64,000 nt of DNA from Pantoea sp. RIT-PI-b (GTDB taxonomy: Bacteria > Pseudomonadota > Gammaproteobacteria > Enterobacterales > Enterobacteriaceae), in the NCBI RefSeq assembly GCF_001187905.1, contig NZ_LGIS01000012.1:852686-916685 (forward strand), read 5' to 3'. The notes beneath the pieces were generated by a model. It had not been told where the DNA came from. It saw only the letters and a program-made list of their open reading frames with translations, and did not search any database. Of this stretch, positions 26,408-35,863 are shown in pieces. The position numbers were made by a program, and so were the translations under genes. The first letter of the stretch is position 1; the number at the start of each line of letters is the position of its first letter.

Positions 26408-26460
26408 GATTTTAATTCGCCAGTTACGCCATTAATTCGCCATACTGACGAATTAAAATC
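26408..26460. promoter_or_regulatory. 12-bp perfect inverted repeat in the efflux/LysR divergent promoter
   Basis: GATTTTAATTCG at 26408-26419 and its exact complement CGAATTAAAATC at 26449-26460 flank a 29-base spacer that also contains ATTAATTCG. The site lies in the divergent region and is a good candidate operator for the LysR protein, or a regulatory loop. Confidence 0.6.
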
Positions 26461-26481
26461 GCCAATAAAACGAGCTTACTG

Positions 26482-27390
26482 ATGATTAACGTCGACAGGT
26501 TGAACAGCATCCGCGCCTTTGTGCAGGCCGCGCAGGCCGGTGGATTTAGCCCGGCAGCCGAGCAGTTGGGATTATCACGCTCGACGGTGGGAAAGGCGGT
26601 GGCCCGCCTCGAATCACGTTTGCAGGTAAAACTGTTCCAGCGCACCACCCGTTCACTGTCGCTCACCAGTGAAGGTGAACAGTTTTACCAGGATTGTTTG
26701 CAGATCCTCGCCAGCCTTGACGCGGCAGAGAATCGGCTGATGTCACATGCCAGCGAACCCACAGGACAGCTGCGCGTCGCGGCTCCGCCTCTGCTGGGCG
26801 AAAAATGGGTGATGCCGGTGTTATTGCCTCTCACCCAACGCTGGCAAGGTTTGTCACTGGATGTGCGACTCTCCACCCAGCGTATCGATCTGGCAGCGGA
26901 AGGTGTGGATTTGGCGATACGGATCGGCGCGCCTGGACATCATGCCGATCTCACCGCGCGCCTCATCGGCCAGCAACCGCTGCTGCTGTGCGCCGCCCCT
27001 TCGCTGTTGGCAGCGGGTAAAGCGCTGGCGCAAACTGACCATCTGGCTCACTTCCCGCATCTGACCCTGCTTGAGCAAGGGCGATCCCAGCCGTGGCTGC
27101 TGAAGAACGCGCAGGAAGAGATGGTGTATTGGCAGCCGGACGAGCGCTTGCGCTTCAGTAGCATGAGCGCGGTGTATGCTGCGACGCAGCAAGGTTACGG
27201 CATCGCGCAGTTGCCACGCTGGCTGGTCAGTCGGGATATTGAGGAGAAAAAGCTGATTGAGGTCTTGCCGCACACGCGCAGTAACAGCCTACCGATTTAC
27301 GCGGTGTGGTTGAAAACCGCCGCGATGCCCCAGCGGCTTCGCTGTGCGATTGATGCGCTTAAAGAGGCCTTTGCGCAGCAACCGCTTTAG
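26482..27390 (+). CDS. LysR-family transcriptional regulator of the efflux gene
   Basis: 302 residues. The HTH is LNSIRAFVQAAQAGGFSPAAEQL with RSTVGKAVARLESRLQVKLF; the effector domain starts near residue 92 (LRVAAPPLLGEKWVMPVLL) and includes VDLAIRIGAPGHHADLTARL. It belongs to the CrgA-like subgroup. Its divergent position makes the DHA2-type transporter the likely target. Confidence 0.9.
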   Translation: MINVDRLNSIRAFVQAAQAGGFSPAAEQLGLSRSTVGKAVARLESRLQVKLFQRTTRSLSLTSEGEQFYQDCLQILASLDAAENRLMSHASEPTGQLRVAAPPLLGEKWVMPVLLPLTQRWQGLSLDVRLSTQRIDLAAEGVDLAIRIGAPGHHADLTARLIGQQPLLLCAAPSLLAAGKALAQTDHLAHFPHLTLLEQGRSQPWLLKNAQEEMVYWQPDERLRFSSMSAVYAATQQGYGIAQLPRWLVSRDIEEKKLIEVLPHTRSNSLPIYAVWLKTAAMPQRLRCAIDALKEAFAQQPL

Positions 27391-27444
27391 GGGCAGTTGT
27401 GATACCCACCGTTTATGGCATGTTTCGGCTGAGTAAGCTTGACC

Positions 27445-27657
27445 TCACTCTTTCATACACAACAGACAAAGCGCTGCCCGGTGCTCACCGTGATGGGTAT
27501 AAAAATATTGCCAGGCGTGTTCAGACGAATAAAAGGATCCCATAAACACACGATTGTTGTAGGCAGGGCTCAAACGGCAGCCATCACGATGAAGATAGCA
27601 ACAGCCATCAGCATCTTCCCGACTAAACACGTAGAAATCGGTTACGGTTAATTTCAT
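27445..27657 (-). CDS. Small cysteine-rich protein, 70 residues, unknown function
   Basis: ATG at 27657 has GGAG six bases upstream. The product begins MKLTVTDFYVFSREDADGCC and ends LCLLCMKE. It holds five cysteines (a CC pair, one in RDGC and a CLLC) plus several His residues, which could bind metal. It is soluble with no signal peptide. I do not recognise the family. The ribosome-binding site and protein-like composition support it. It lies alone, convergent to the LysR gene. Confidence 0.6.
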   Translation of the reverse strand: MKLTVTDFYVFSREDADGCCYLHRDGCRLSPAYNNRVFMGSFYSSEHAWQYFYTHHGEHRAALCLLCMKE

Positions 27658-28036
27658 CTGCTACTCCACATGAGGCATAAGATAAATAGGATTAACACCA
27701 CTCTTAAAAATCGCCCTTTGCGGAAACTGTCTTGCACGCTTTTTTAGCAACCAAATCAGAATGAGCCATAAATTAATTATAGCCCTATGAACTCCGCCAC
27801 CTCTAATTAAATAGCAACCTAAATAAGCCGAACGTAATAAACGCCAGGTTAATTAATTTAATATCATATGAATGAATATCGCTGCGCTTAATAGTACCAG
27901 TCATTACTAAAAATAATAACCTGCACCCTTCGCTTATAGCTCAATGCTCGTTAGGATTTATCTTAAACTGGAAATAAAATTTTCGGACGAATTAAAATTA
28001 AGTAAACTTAAATTTTATTTAGCCGGAGATGACATT
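27658..28036. other. Gene-free AT-rich stretch
   Basis: 379 bases, strongly AT-rich, between two small genes reading away from each other. I see no RNA gene or clear hairpin. It presumably contains the two promoters. An open frame reaches back to 27944 before the next gene but has no start signal and unusual lysine-rich content. Confidence 0.5.
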
Positions 28037-28327
28037 ATGCTCAGTTACACTATTCGCATCGAACTGAAAGATCCCACTGCAGGCACGCAAATTGAACTGC
28101 TGTATGCCATGCTGGAACATGGGTTTTCGCGTAGCCTGGTCTGTGAGAAAGGTTATGCTTACGTTTTACCCACCAATGAATATGTTTATGTAGGCAGTGA
28201 AAATATAAGGAGTTTAACCGACAGGATTGTTACGTTAGTGAGTGAGTTTAGCGAGGAACCCTCGGTGATGATTACCCAGTCGGCGGCGCGCTGCTGGTCA
28301 GGCCTGCGTGGGGTAAATCTGGCATGA
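28037..28327 (+). CDS. Small ferredoxin-like-fold protein, possible GhoS-type (DUF2622) antitoxin
   Basis: 96 residues from ATG at 28037, with GGAG nine bases upstream. The pattern TIRIELKDPTAGTQIELLYA, GFSRSLVCEKGYAYVLPTNE, SLTDRIVTLVSEFSEEPSVM has the beta-alpha-beta-beta-alpha-beta rhythm of GhoS/DUF2622 proteins, RNases that cleave GhoT toxin mRNA. I infer this from pattern only and from general resemblance. No small membrane toxin gene is evident next to it. Alternative: an unrelated small regulator of the same fold. Confidence 0.5.
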   Translation: MLSYTIRIELKDPTAGTQIELLYAMLEHGFSRSLVCEKGYAYVLPTNEYVYVGSENIRSLTDRIVTLVSEFSEEPSVMITQSAARCWSGLRGVNLA

Positions 28328-28506
28328 ACGACAGGATAAACGTCCTCTCGCAGCGGCGATGACGTTTTATCAATGCACTTAGCTTTTCTTACATTAATCA
28401 AATAAATGCAGTGCGTTTAATTCTAAAAAAGCAATTAAAGCGAAGCGTAATATTACGACGCTAGACAGAGTGTGTTTTCCGATGAAGCCGGTTATTTGAG
28501 GAAGTT

Positions 28507-28537
28507 TAAAACCGGAAATGGTATCACTCCCGGTTTT
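28507..28537. terminator. Hairpin, probable terminator of glutamate dehydrogenase gene
   Basis: AAAACCGG at 28507-28514 pairs with CCGGTTTT at 28530-28537. On the minus strand the stem ends in TTTT and lies 28 bases after the dehydrogenase stop. The loop is 15 bases, so it is weaker than a textbook terminator. Confidence 0.5.
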
Positions 28538-28564
28538 GCACAGCAGCGTTAACAACAAAGTAAA

Positions 28565-29839
28565 TTAGCCAGGATAAATACCGCGATCTTTACGTGCCAG
28601 CAGAATACGTTCGCAGGCAACAATATAAGCGGCGGTGCGCAGTGAACAGCGTTTTTCTGCCGCCTTATCCCAAACGTGAATCATCGCTTCGGTCATGATG
28701 CGATCCATACGCTTATTAATTTCGTCTTCGCTCCAGAAGAAACTCGCCATATCCTGCACCCACTCGAAGTAACTGACCGTTACCCCGCCGGCATTACAGA
28801 TCACGTCCGGAACCACCTGCACGCCACGGTTGGCCAGTACATCATCGGCATCCGGGTAAGTTGGGCCGTTCGCCCCTTCAAGTACCAGTTTTGCACTGAT
28901 AATTTCCGCACGCTCACGCGTAATCTGCCCTTCAAGCGCCGCCGGGATCAGAATATCCATCGCCGTGGTCCAGAATTGCTCTTTCTCGATTTCACGCGCA
29001 CCGGGGAAACCGGCGATCTGCTTGTGCTCAATCTGCCACGCACTCAGCGCATTCAAATCGATGCCGCCCTCGTTGAACAAGGTCGCGGTGTGATCCTGAA
29101 TCACCACCACGCGCGCACCGGCTTCGGCAAAAAGACGGGCTGCTTCGCTACCTACGTTACCAAAGCCCTGCAGCGCCACGCGTGCACCTTCAATGGTGAT
29201 GTTAGAGCGTTGCGCCACTTCACGTCCGGTGATAAATACGCCGCGGCCAGTGGCTTTTTCACGGCCTAGCGAGCCACCAAGATGGATCGGTTTACCGGTC
29301 ACCACGCCCGTAATGGTAGTGCCATGGTTCATCGAGTACGTGTCCATCATCCAGGCCATGACTTTGCCGTTGGTACCGACATCTGGCGCTGGAATATCTT
29401 TCTGTGGCCCAATAATCAGACCGATTTCACTGGTATAGCGGCGAGTTAATCGCTCCAGCTCACCTTCTGATAACGCATGAGGATCAACGCGGATGCCGCC
29501 TTTTGCCCCGCCATAAGGCAGGTTGACCGCCGCACACTTGATGGTCATCCAGGCAGAGAGCGCCATCACTTCGTTCAGGTCTACCGCTGGATGGTAACGC
29601 ACGCCGCCTTTGCCTGGCCCGCGCGATAAGTTGTGCTGCACGCGATAGCCTTCAAAGTGGCGGATGGAGCCGTCATCCATCTGTACCGGGATGTCGACAA
29701 TCAGTGCTCTTTTGGGATGACGCAGCGTTTCAATCCAGCGAGACAATTCACCGAGGTAAGGCGCAACGCGGTCAATTTGGCTCAGGTAGGTAGTCCAGGG
29801 AGATGTACTGCTTTCAGACGCGTAAGATAACTTTTCCAT
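28565..29839 (-). CDS. Glutamate dehydrogenase, catabolic (RocG/GudB-like) type
   Basis: 424 residues, the length of RocG/GudB, whereas enterobacterial GdhA has about 447. It interconverts glutamate with 2-oxoglutarate and ammonium. Substrate site: [15 protein letters not shown]; catalytic lysine in [14 protein letters not shown]; dinucleotide loop [15 protein letters not shown]. The acidic residue after the loop (VIQDHTAT) is less clear than in strict NAD enzymes, so cofactor preference is uncertain. It diverges from a CycA-like amino acid permease, suggesting amino acid use as nitrogen and carbon source. Confidence 0.9.
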   Translation of the reverse strand: MEKLSYASESSTSPWTTYLSQIDRVAPYLGELSRWIETLRHPKRALIVDIPVQMDDGSIRHFEGYRVQHNLSRGPGKGGVRYHPAVDLNEVMALSAWMTIKCAAVNLPYGGAKGGIRVDPHALSEGELERLTRRYTSEIGLIIGPQKDIPAPDVGTNGKVMAWMMDTYSMNHGTTITGVVTGKPIHLGGSLGREKATGRGVFITGREVAQRSNITIEGARVALQGFGNVGSEAARLFAEAGARVVVIQDHTATLFNEGGIDLNALSAWQIEHKQIAGFPGAREIEKEQFWTTAMDILIPAALEGQITRERAEIISAKLVLEGANGPTYPDADDVLANRGVQVVPDVICNAGGVTVSYFEWVQDMASFFWSEDEINKRMDRIMTEAMIHVWDKAAEKRCSLRTAAYIVACERILLARKDRGIYPG

Positions 29840-30372
29840 GAGAAGCCTGTTTATTCAGAGTTATTTATATTGAAAAGACGTGGAAAGGTAATGCATTGCA
29901 CTAGGCAGGCTTTAATTTAGCACTTTTAAAAAAACAGAATCACGACGAAAAAAGAAATCATTAATTTTTCCCATGCCAAATCGTGTTGATGAATGAATAA
30001 ATAAGCAATGAAACGTCCCCTTAAGACATGCATTTTTATGCATAAAATATTCACTTAACTGCATAAACTTGGATTTTTTTCCTATTTTTCAGTTCTTTGA
30101 TGGTCATCAAAAAGTGAATAAAGTGTTATTTTATCGCATTGACTTTGTTAACTCAGGCAACCACGATGAGTGAAACTCAGCGGGAAATATCGATCATGAA
30201 TTAGGCTTTTATTAGTTTTGTTTTTCTTTCAACTATTTAAACGTGCCAGTTTCACTGCGCTTAACAGATTCGTTTAGCTATGCCTTTGCGGAAAGAATAA
30301 AACCCTAACTTGCCACTGATGCTTGCGGGCAGGCATCGCTATGCGCCTCTTTGCCAGACTGAAGGAATTATT
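29840..30372. promoter_or_regulatory. Long divergent regulatory region, glutamate dehydrogenase / amino acid permease
   Basis: 533 bases, AT-rich, without a supported gene. It holds the promoters of both flanking genes. A TTGACT-type -35 box is at about 30141-30146, but I cannot place a paired -10 with confidence. The length suggests several regulator sites, though none matches a motif I can name. Confidence 0.4.
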
Positions 30373-31821
30373 GTGTCTAACAAACCGATACGAGAGCAGA
30401 TTCAGCCTGCTCGGGCTAACGACGCCCCGCAAAAACTGCAGCGCGGGCTCAGCGAACGTCATATTCAGATGATCGCGCTGGGAGGCTCCATCGGCACCGG
30501 GTTGTTTATGGGAGCAGGACGCAATATTGCCGTTGCCGGAACCTCTATTTTGATCATCTACATTCTGGTCGGTTTTTTCAGCTATATGGTGATGCGCGCG
30601 ATGGGTGAGTTGCTGCTGACCCGGCTGGACTATCGTTCATTTGCCGATTTTGTCGGTGATTATCTCGGGCCGAAAGCCAGCTTCTATTTGGGTTGGTCGT
30701 ATTGGCTGAGCTGGGTCGTCACCTGCATTGCCGACGTGGTGGTATGCGGCGCCTATATGCAGTATTGGTTCCCGGAAATGTCGGCGTGGATACCGGCGCT
30801 ATTTACCTTAGGCATTCTCTGTCTGTTTAACATGCTGTCGGTGAAAGCCTTTGGTGAAGCGGAGTTCTGGTTCGCACTGATCAAAGTGATTACCATCATT
30901 GCGCTGATTTTAACCGGTGGATGGATGGTGTTTACCGGCTGGACCTCGCCTGATGGCGTCACCGCATCGCTACATAATCTGACCGATCCCGCCGTGTTTA
31001 TGCCGCATGGCATCACCGGCTTTCTCGCTGGTTTCCAAATCGCTATTTTCTCTTATACCGGGATTGAGCTGCTAGGCACCATGACCGCGGAAACGCGCGA
31101 TCCCGAGAAAATTCTGCCGCGCGCCATCAACGCTCTGCCGCTGCGTATTGTGGTTTTTTACCTGCTCTCGATGATGGTGATTATTGCGGTCACCTCCTGG
31201 CAGGGCGTTTCGCCAGACACCAGCCCGTTTGTCACGCTGTTTGCTAAGGCAGGCCTGCCTGCGGCGGCGGCGATCATCAATTTTGTGGCGCTCACTTCGG
31301 CGATGTCTTCCGCCAATAGTGGCGTCTACTCCAGTACCCGCATGTTGTATGGCTTGTCGGTTGAGAAGCATGCGCACTGGCAATTCCGCATTCTGTCGCG
31401 CACCACGCGCATTCCGCTGCGCAGCCTGCTGTTCTCCTGCTTCTGTATGCTGAGCGGAACCCTGCTGCTGTTCCTTGTGCCGAATGTCTCTACGCTGTTC
31501 ACCATCGTTTCCACCCTGGCCGCAATTCTGGTTATCTACTGCTGGGGAATGATTCTGGTGTCCTACCTGGTGTATCGCCGGCAACGTGCGGATCTGCATC
31601 AAAAATCGAAATTTAAAATGCCCGGTGGCGTCATCATGGCCTGGGCCACGCTGATGTTCTTCCTGTTCTCGGTAGTGATTATGGTGTTCGATCCCGACAC
31701 GCTCGCCGCTTTAGCGGTTTCGCCGACGTGGTTTATTGCGTTGTGGTTGGTCTGGAAGGTCAAGGAGAAGCGGGCACGATCGTTGAATGGTGAGTTGAAC
31801 GCCAAATCTGCCTCGTCCTGA
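30373..31821 (+). CDS. Amino acid permease, CycA-like (D-serine/D-alanine/glycine type)
   Basis: 482 residues, APC superfamily, twelve helices. LSERHIQMIALGGSIGTGLF, FAGFQIA-like segment GFLAGFQIAIFSYTGIEL, ETRDPEKILPRAINALPLRI and FVALTSAMSSANSGVYSSTR follow E. coli CycA closely by eye. It is a proton symporter in the inner membrane. I chose GTG at 30373, six bases after AAGGA, because the extra 21 residues from 30310 do not resemble the family. It diverges from the glutamate dehydrogenase gene, so uptake and deamination of amino acids may be co-regulated. Confidence 0.88.
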   Translation: MSNKPIREQIQPARANDAPQKLQRGLSERHIQMIALGGSIGTGLFMGAGRNIAVAGTSILIIYILVGFFSYMVMRAMGELLLTRLDYRSFADFVGDYLGPKASFYLGWSYWLSWVVTCIADVVVCGAYMQYWFPEMSAWIPALFTLGILCLFNMLSVKAFGEAEFWFALIKVITIIALILTGGWMVFTGWTSPDGVTASLHNLTDPAVFMPHGITGFLAGFQIAIFSYTGIELLGTMTAETRDPEKILPRAINALPLRIVVFYLLSMMVIIAVTSWQGVSPDTSPFVTLFAKAGLPAAAAIINFVALTSAMSSANSGVYSSTRMLYGLSVEKHAHWQFRILSRTTRIPLRSLLFSCFCMLSGTLLLFLVPNVSTLFTIVSTLAAILVIYCWGMILVSYLVYRRQRADLHQKSKFKMPGGVIMAWATLMFFLFSVVIMVFDPDTLAALAVSPTWFIALWLVWKVKEKRARSLNGELNAKSASS

Positions 31822-31831
31822 GGCAGACATC

Positions 31832-32164
31832 TTAGCCGTAACCCGATTTTGCTGACGTTTCCCACTTTAGCGCCTGACTCATTTCCATCTCCAGTCGAAT
31901 AGCAGCGCAGTTCGTCTCAAGATGCTCCACTTTGCTTTCAAAGTCGCTGAGACTGCTGCTCTCTATTTCGAGGATCATATAGGCGATCTCATGGCGACAC
32001 TCTTCACCAAAGGTCTTCAACTTTTTCTCTTTAAGCAGCCACTGAACCAGCAACTGTTTTTTCTCCTCTTCTGGTGTTCGCCGCTCACTGAATTTCAGAA
32101 AGCGAACCTGAAGCAGCAGCTGATTATAAAAGTGAGCAATGCTATCGAGTTGTTTTAGATTCAT
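31832..32164 (-). CDS. Hypothetical helical protein, 110 residues
   Basis: ATG at 32164 has GAGGA upstream at good distance. The product is rich in Leu, Lys and Glu (MNLKQLDSIAHFYNQLLLQV at the start, EMEMSQALKWETSAKSGYG at the end) and should be almost all alpha-helix, perhaps coiled-coil. It is cytosolic, without signal peptide. I do not recognise the family. It is convergent to the permease gene, ending ten bases from its stop. Confidence 0.65.
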   Translation of the reverse strand: MNLKQLDSIAHFYNQLLLQVRFLKFSERRTPEEEKKQLLVQWLLKEKKLKTFGEECRHEIAYMILEIESSSLSDFESKVEHLETNCAAIRLEMEMSQALKWETSAKSGYG

Positions 32165-32232
32165 GTCGCATCCTCTTTTATGAGTCGATAAAAATGAGGA
32201 ACCAGCCTGCTTGCACAGGCTGAGGAAAGTGC

Positions 32233-33045
32233 TTAAAGCGGGGAAGCAGGTGCAGCAGCTTGATCGTAGCCACCCCAGACTGACTGATCGAACTCAATCA
32301 TTGAGCCGGTCATCAATCCGGACTCTTCGCTGGCGAGGAATGCCACCGCGCGCGCCACTTCTTCCGGTTGGATCAGGCGGCCAAACGGCTGTGACGCCGC
32401 CGCTTTCTCCAGCCAGTTATCCTCTGCGCTGTGATATTGCTTCATGATGCGATCTTCGCCTTCCGAGGCCATCCAGCCAATGTTGAGGCCATTCACACGA
32501 ATGCGGTTACGCAATAAGGCGTAGGCGGTGTTGCGTGTCAGGGTGGCCAGCGCGCCCTTGGACGAGCAGTACGCGGCGATAAACGGTTGACCCGCCAGCG
32601 ATGACATCGAACAGATATTCACGATGCTGCCCGCAATGTTATCGCGGCGCATCAGCTTGATGGCTTCCTGCATCAGGAAGAACGGGCCACGAACGTTGGT
32701 GGCGAAGATGCGGTCGAAGAGTTCGGGATCGGTATCTAAAATGGTACCGCGATCGCTCATGCCGCCGGCGTTAACCAAAATATCGACGCGACCATGCAGT
32801 TTATCTGCGGTGGCGATGACGTGACGGCAATCCTCTACGTTAGATAAATCCGCGCGCACGAAATCCACTTTGGTTGCACTTTCCCCGTTTAAACGCTCGG
32901 CAACCTTGGTCCCTTTCTCCTGATTGCGGCCACAAATCACCACTGCGCTAGCGCCCAACTGCGTAAACTGACGCGCAATCGCTGCGCCCACGCCTTGCGT
33001 ACCACCGGTAACCACGGCCACTTTACCTGTTAACTGGTTCATCAT
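32233..33045 (-). CDS. SDR-family oxidoreductase of the inositol cluster
   Basis: 270 residues, classical SDR. The cofactor loop is VTGGTQGVGAAIA, NVRGPFFLMQEA marks the active-site Asn region, and the catalytic motif is YCSSKGALATLTRN with Ser in ICSMSSLAG. It should oxidise or reduce a polyol or keto-sugar with NAD(P). It is the third gene of the minus-strand arm, after iolD and iolE; its ATG overlaps the iolE stop (ATGATGA), with Met2 as alternative start. It is not part of the classical iol pathway, so it may supply an extra inositol or inosose dehydrogenase step. Confidence 0.9.
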   Translation of the reverse strand: MMNQLTGKVAVVTGGTQGVGAAIARQFTQLGASAVVICGRNQEKGTKVAERLNGESATKVDFVRADLSNVEDCRHVIATADKLHGRVDILVNAGGMSDRGTILDTDPELFDRIFATNVRGPFFLMQEAIKLMRRDNIAGSIVNICSMSSLAGQPFIAAYCSSKGALATLTRNTAYALLRNRIRVNGLNIGWMASEGEDRIMKQYHSAEDNWLEKAAASQPFGRLIQPEEVARAVAFLASEESGLMTGSMIEFDQSVWGGYDQAAAPASPL

Positions 33046-33956
33046 AGTGCTCCTGAAATGACTGAATAACCGGCTGCGTCGAGCGCCGAACGAAGTGTTT
33101 TATAACCAATAAGCGCGTATTCCAGCGGCGGTGCTTTGGCTGGGTCTTGCTCTGCTTCCACCACAAACCAGCCCTGATAGCCGATTTGCGCCAACTTATT
33201 AACAATGGCACTGAAATCGATCATGCCATCGCCGGGGACGGTATAAACCCCTTGCAGCACCGCATCGAGGAAGGAATCGCGATGTCGATCTAAGGCGCGC
33301 AGGATCTCTTCGCGCACGTCTTTGGTATGCACGTGAATGATGCGATCGCCATGTTTTTCCAGAATGCGCATTGGATCGACGCCTGCAAACACCAGGTGAC
33401 CGGCGTCAAACAGTAGCCCAACTTCTGGCGTGGTGACGGCCATCAAGCGGTCAATATCATGTTCATCCTCAATGGCGGTTCCCATGTGATGATGGAACGC
33501 CAGCGGCACGCCGTAGTCCTGGCAAAACGCCGCAAACTGGATCAGTTTTTCGCCGTACTCGCGCATCTGTTCATCGGTAAGACGACGACGCTGCGCCAGC
33601 GGCACATGTTGCTGATTTTGGATAGTGCCGGCCGTTTCGCCATACACCAGGCAAGCCGCGCCGCAATCACGAAACAGCTGCATTTGCGGCAGTGATTTTT
33701 TGATCTCCTCCTCCACGCTGTTGTCCAGCAAGGTGCCGGAGTACCAGCCTGACACCAAATCCAGCTGATACTCTTGCAGTAGCGGCTTTAGCGCGTCAGC
33801 AGTTTTGGGAAACTTACCGCCGGTTTCAACACCCTGAAATCCCGCCTGATGACTTTCAGACAAGCAGGTCGTGAGCGGCGTATCCCCACCCAACTGCGGC
33901 AGGTCATCGTTCGACCAGGCAATGGGCGCGATGCCCAGTTTGGCTTTTAACATCAT
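33042..33956 (-). CDS. iolE: Inosose dehydratase IolE
   Basis: 304 residues, AP-endonuclease-2 TIM barrel. IolE removes water from scyllo-inosose to give the trihydroxycyclohexane-dione that IolD opens. Seen: LGIAPIAWSNDDLPQLGGDT at the N-terminus, a classic IolE signature; LAFHHHMGTAIEDEHDIDRL; LLFDAGHLVFAG; and HVHTKDVR with metal ligands. It sits between iolD and an SDR gene. The first two codons are both ATG; GGGAG upstream fits the second best. Confidence 0.93.
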   Translation of the reverse strand: MMLKAKLGIAPIAWSNDDLPQLGGDTPLTTCLSESHQAGFQGVETGGKFPKTADALKPLLQEYQLDLVSGWYSGTLLDNSVEEEIKKSLPQMQLFRDCGAACLVYGETAGTIQNQQHVPLAQRRRLTDEQMREYGEKLIQFAAFCQDYGVPLAFHHHMGTAIEDEHDIDRLMAVTTPEVGLLFDAGHLVFAGVDPMRILEKHGDRIIHVHTKDVREEILRALDRHRDSFLDAVLQGVYTVPGDGMIDFSAIVNKLAQIGYQGWFVVEAEQDPAKAPPLEYALIGYKTLRSALDAAGYSVISGAL

Positions 33957-33967
33957 GAACTCCCTGA

Positions 33968-35812
33968 TTAAATGCCGACGCGCTGCGCCAGGCGACCTTT
34001 AACGTGCTCTTCACGCGCCTGGTTAACGCTGTCACGTGCGCTGACTTCCGGCACGCCGACATCCCACCAGGCATCGCCCGGCGTCCAGTCAAACGGATGA
34101 GTATCGATGGAGATGACCGTGGTGCGATCGTTTCCTTTGGCCCAGCCGATCGCTTCCTCAAGCTCATCCAGCGAGGAGACCTTGCGCGCCAGTGCCCCCA
34201 TGGATTGTGCATGAGCAACGAAATCGACGTGAAACGGCTCCTGTACCCGACAATCTTTCAGCAGGTTATTGAATGAGGCGCCGCCCTTGGCATTTTGCAG
34301 ACGGTTGATCACCGCATAGCCGCCGTTATCGCACACCAGCAAAATGAATTTATGGCCTGAAAGAACGCTGGAGTAGATATCGGAATTCATCATCATGTAG
34401 GTGCCGTCACCAATCATCACGAACACGTCGCGATCCTGCTCAGCCATCGCCACGCCCCAGCCAGCGGAGAGTTCATAGCCCATGCAGGAGAAGCCAAATT
34501 CGCAATCAAACGTGCCTAGATTCTTCACCCGCCAACCCTTCACCAGTTCACCGGGCAGTCCGCCCGCCGCGCTGATGATGTAATCTTCTGCCGCCGCCGC
34601 CGCATTCACTACGCCAATCACCTGCGCGTAGGTGGGATCGCCCTCCGATACCGTGCGTTCCTGCCGCGCCGCAATCAGTTCGTTCCATTTGGCAAACGCC
34701 CGGCGACCTTTTTCCAGCCAGCTATCGGCTGCTTTCCAGCTGCCGAGCGCCGAGTGCAGTTCGCTAATGCCTTCACGGGCATCACACTCCAGCGGGATGG
34801 CCAGATGCTTGTGCGCATCAAAGCGCGCGGCGTTGAGCGCAATAAATTGTGCTTTATGATCGAATACCGTCCATGAACCGGTGACGAAATCCATCAAACG
34901 CGTCCCCACCGCAATCACCACATCCGCCTCGGCGGCCAGCGCATTGGCCGAGGTTGAACCGAGAATGCCAATCGGCCCGCAATGAATCGGGTCATCGTGG
35001 GTAAACGCGCCCTTTCCGGCGATTGTTTCCACCACCGGGATGCCATGCGCCAGGGCAAACTGCGCCAGTTCTGCTTCAGCCTGCGAATAGCGCACGCCGC
35101 CACCGGAAATAATCAGTGGACGTTTAGCTTGTTTCAGGCACTCAGCAGCGCGTGCCAGCAGTTGGCGATCGGGACGTGGACGCGGTATCAGATGCAAACG
35201 CGGAGCAAAGAACTCTTCTGGGTAATCCCACGCCATCTCCTGCACGTCCTGGCATACACCAATAAAGGCTGGGCCACAGTCGCCGGGATCGCGCATCGTT
35301 GCCACGGCTTGTGGCCGAGAGGAGAGGATCTGTTCAGGATAGGTAATCCGATCCCAGTAGCGCGACACCGCTTTAAAGGCATCATTCACCGTTTGGGTCG
35401 GATCGTTGAAATGCTCGACCTGCTGCATTACCGGATCGGGATGGCGACGGGCAAAGCTGTCACCGCAGATCATTAAAAGCGGCAGACGACTGGTATGCGC
35501 TACGCCCGCAGCGGTGAGCAGATTGGTGGTGCCAGGACCAATCGAGGCGGTGACCACCATGATTTGACGTCGCACCATCGCCTTGGCAAATCCCACGGCG
35601 GCAAACGCCATCGACTGCTCATTCTGCCCGCGCCAGGTGGGTAATACATCTTGCGCCGCTTCTAGCGCTTCGCCCAGGCAAGTGACATTACCGTGGCCAA
35701 AAATGCCATACACGCCCGGGAACAGCGGCACGCGTTTGCCATCCACCTCGGTAAACTGATTGCTCAGATAGCGAACTATCGCCTGAGCCGTCGTGCAACG
35801 AATTGTAGCCAT
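33968..35812 (-). CDS. iolD: 3D-(3,5/4)-trihydroxycyclohexane-1,2-dione hydrolase IolD
   Basis: About 614 residues, ThDP-dependent acetolactate-synthase fold. IolD hydrolyses the cyclic dione to 5-deoxy-glucuronate. The N-terminal pyrimidine-binding domain has GIFGHGNVTCLGEALE; the ThDP pyrophosphate motif is GDGTYMMMNSDIYSSV, ending near DNGGYAVINRLQ; GTFDCEFGFSCMGYE is typical for IolD. The start is ambiguous: ATG at 35812 or GTG at 35824, neither with an ideal box. It is first in the minus-strand arm and has two candidate RpiR operators upstream. Confidence 0.94.
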   Translation of the reverse strand: MATIRCTTAQAIVRYLSNQFTEVDGKRVPLFPGVYGIFGHGNVTCLGEALEAAQDVLPTWRGQNEQSMAFAAVGFAKAMVRRQIMVVTASIGPGTTNLLTAAGVAHTSRLPLLMICGDSFARRHPDPVMQQVEHFNDPTQTVNDAFKAVSRYWDRITYPEQILSSRPQAVATMRDPGDCGPAFIGVCQDVQEMAWDYPEEFFAPRLHLIPRPRPDRQLLARAAECLKQAKRPLIISGGGVRYSQAEAELAQFALAHGIPVVETIAGKGAFTHDDPIHCGPIGILGSTSANALAAEADVVIAVGTRLMDFVTGSWTVFDHKAQFIALNAARFDAHKHLAIPLECDAREGISELHSALGSWKAADSWLEKGRRAFAKWNELIAARQERTVSEGDPTYAQVIGVVNAAAAAEDYIISAAGGLPGELVKGWRVKNLGTFDCEFGFSCMGYELSAGWGVAMAEQDRDVFVMIGDGTYMMMNSDIYSSVLSGHKFILLVCDNGGYAVINRLQNAKGGASFNNLLKDCRVQEPFHVDFVAHAQSMGALARKVSSLDELEEAIGWAKGNDRTTVISIDTHPFDWTPGDAWWDVGVPEVSARDSVNQAREEHVKGRLAQRVGI

Positions 35813-35863
35813 ATCCTTACTCACTTTTCAGAGATGCTGCTGTGCAGCATGGTGTTATATTTC

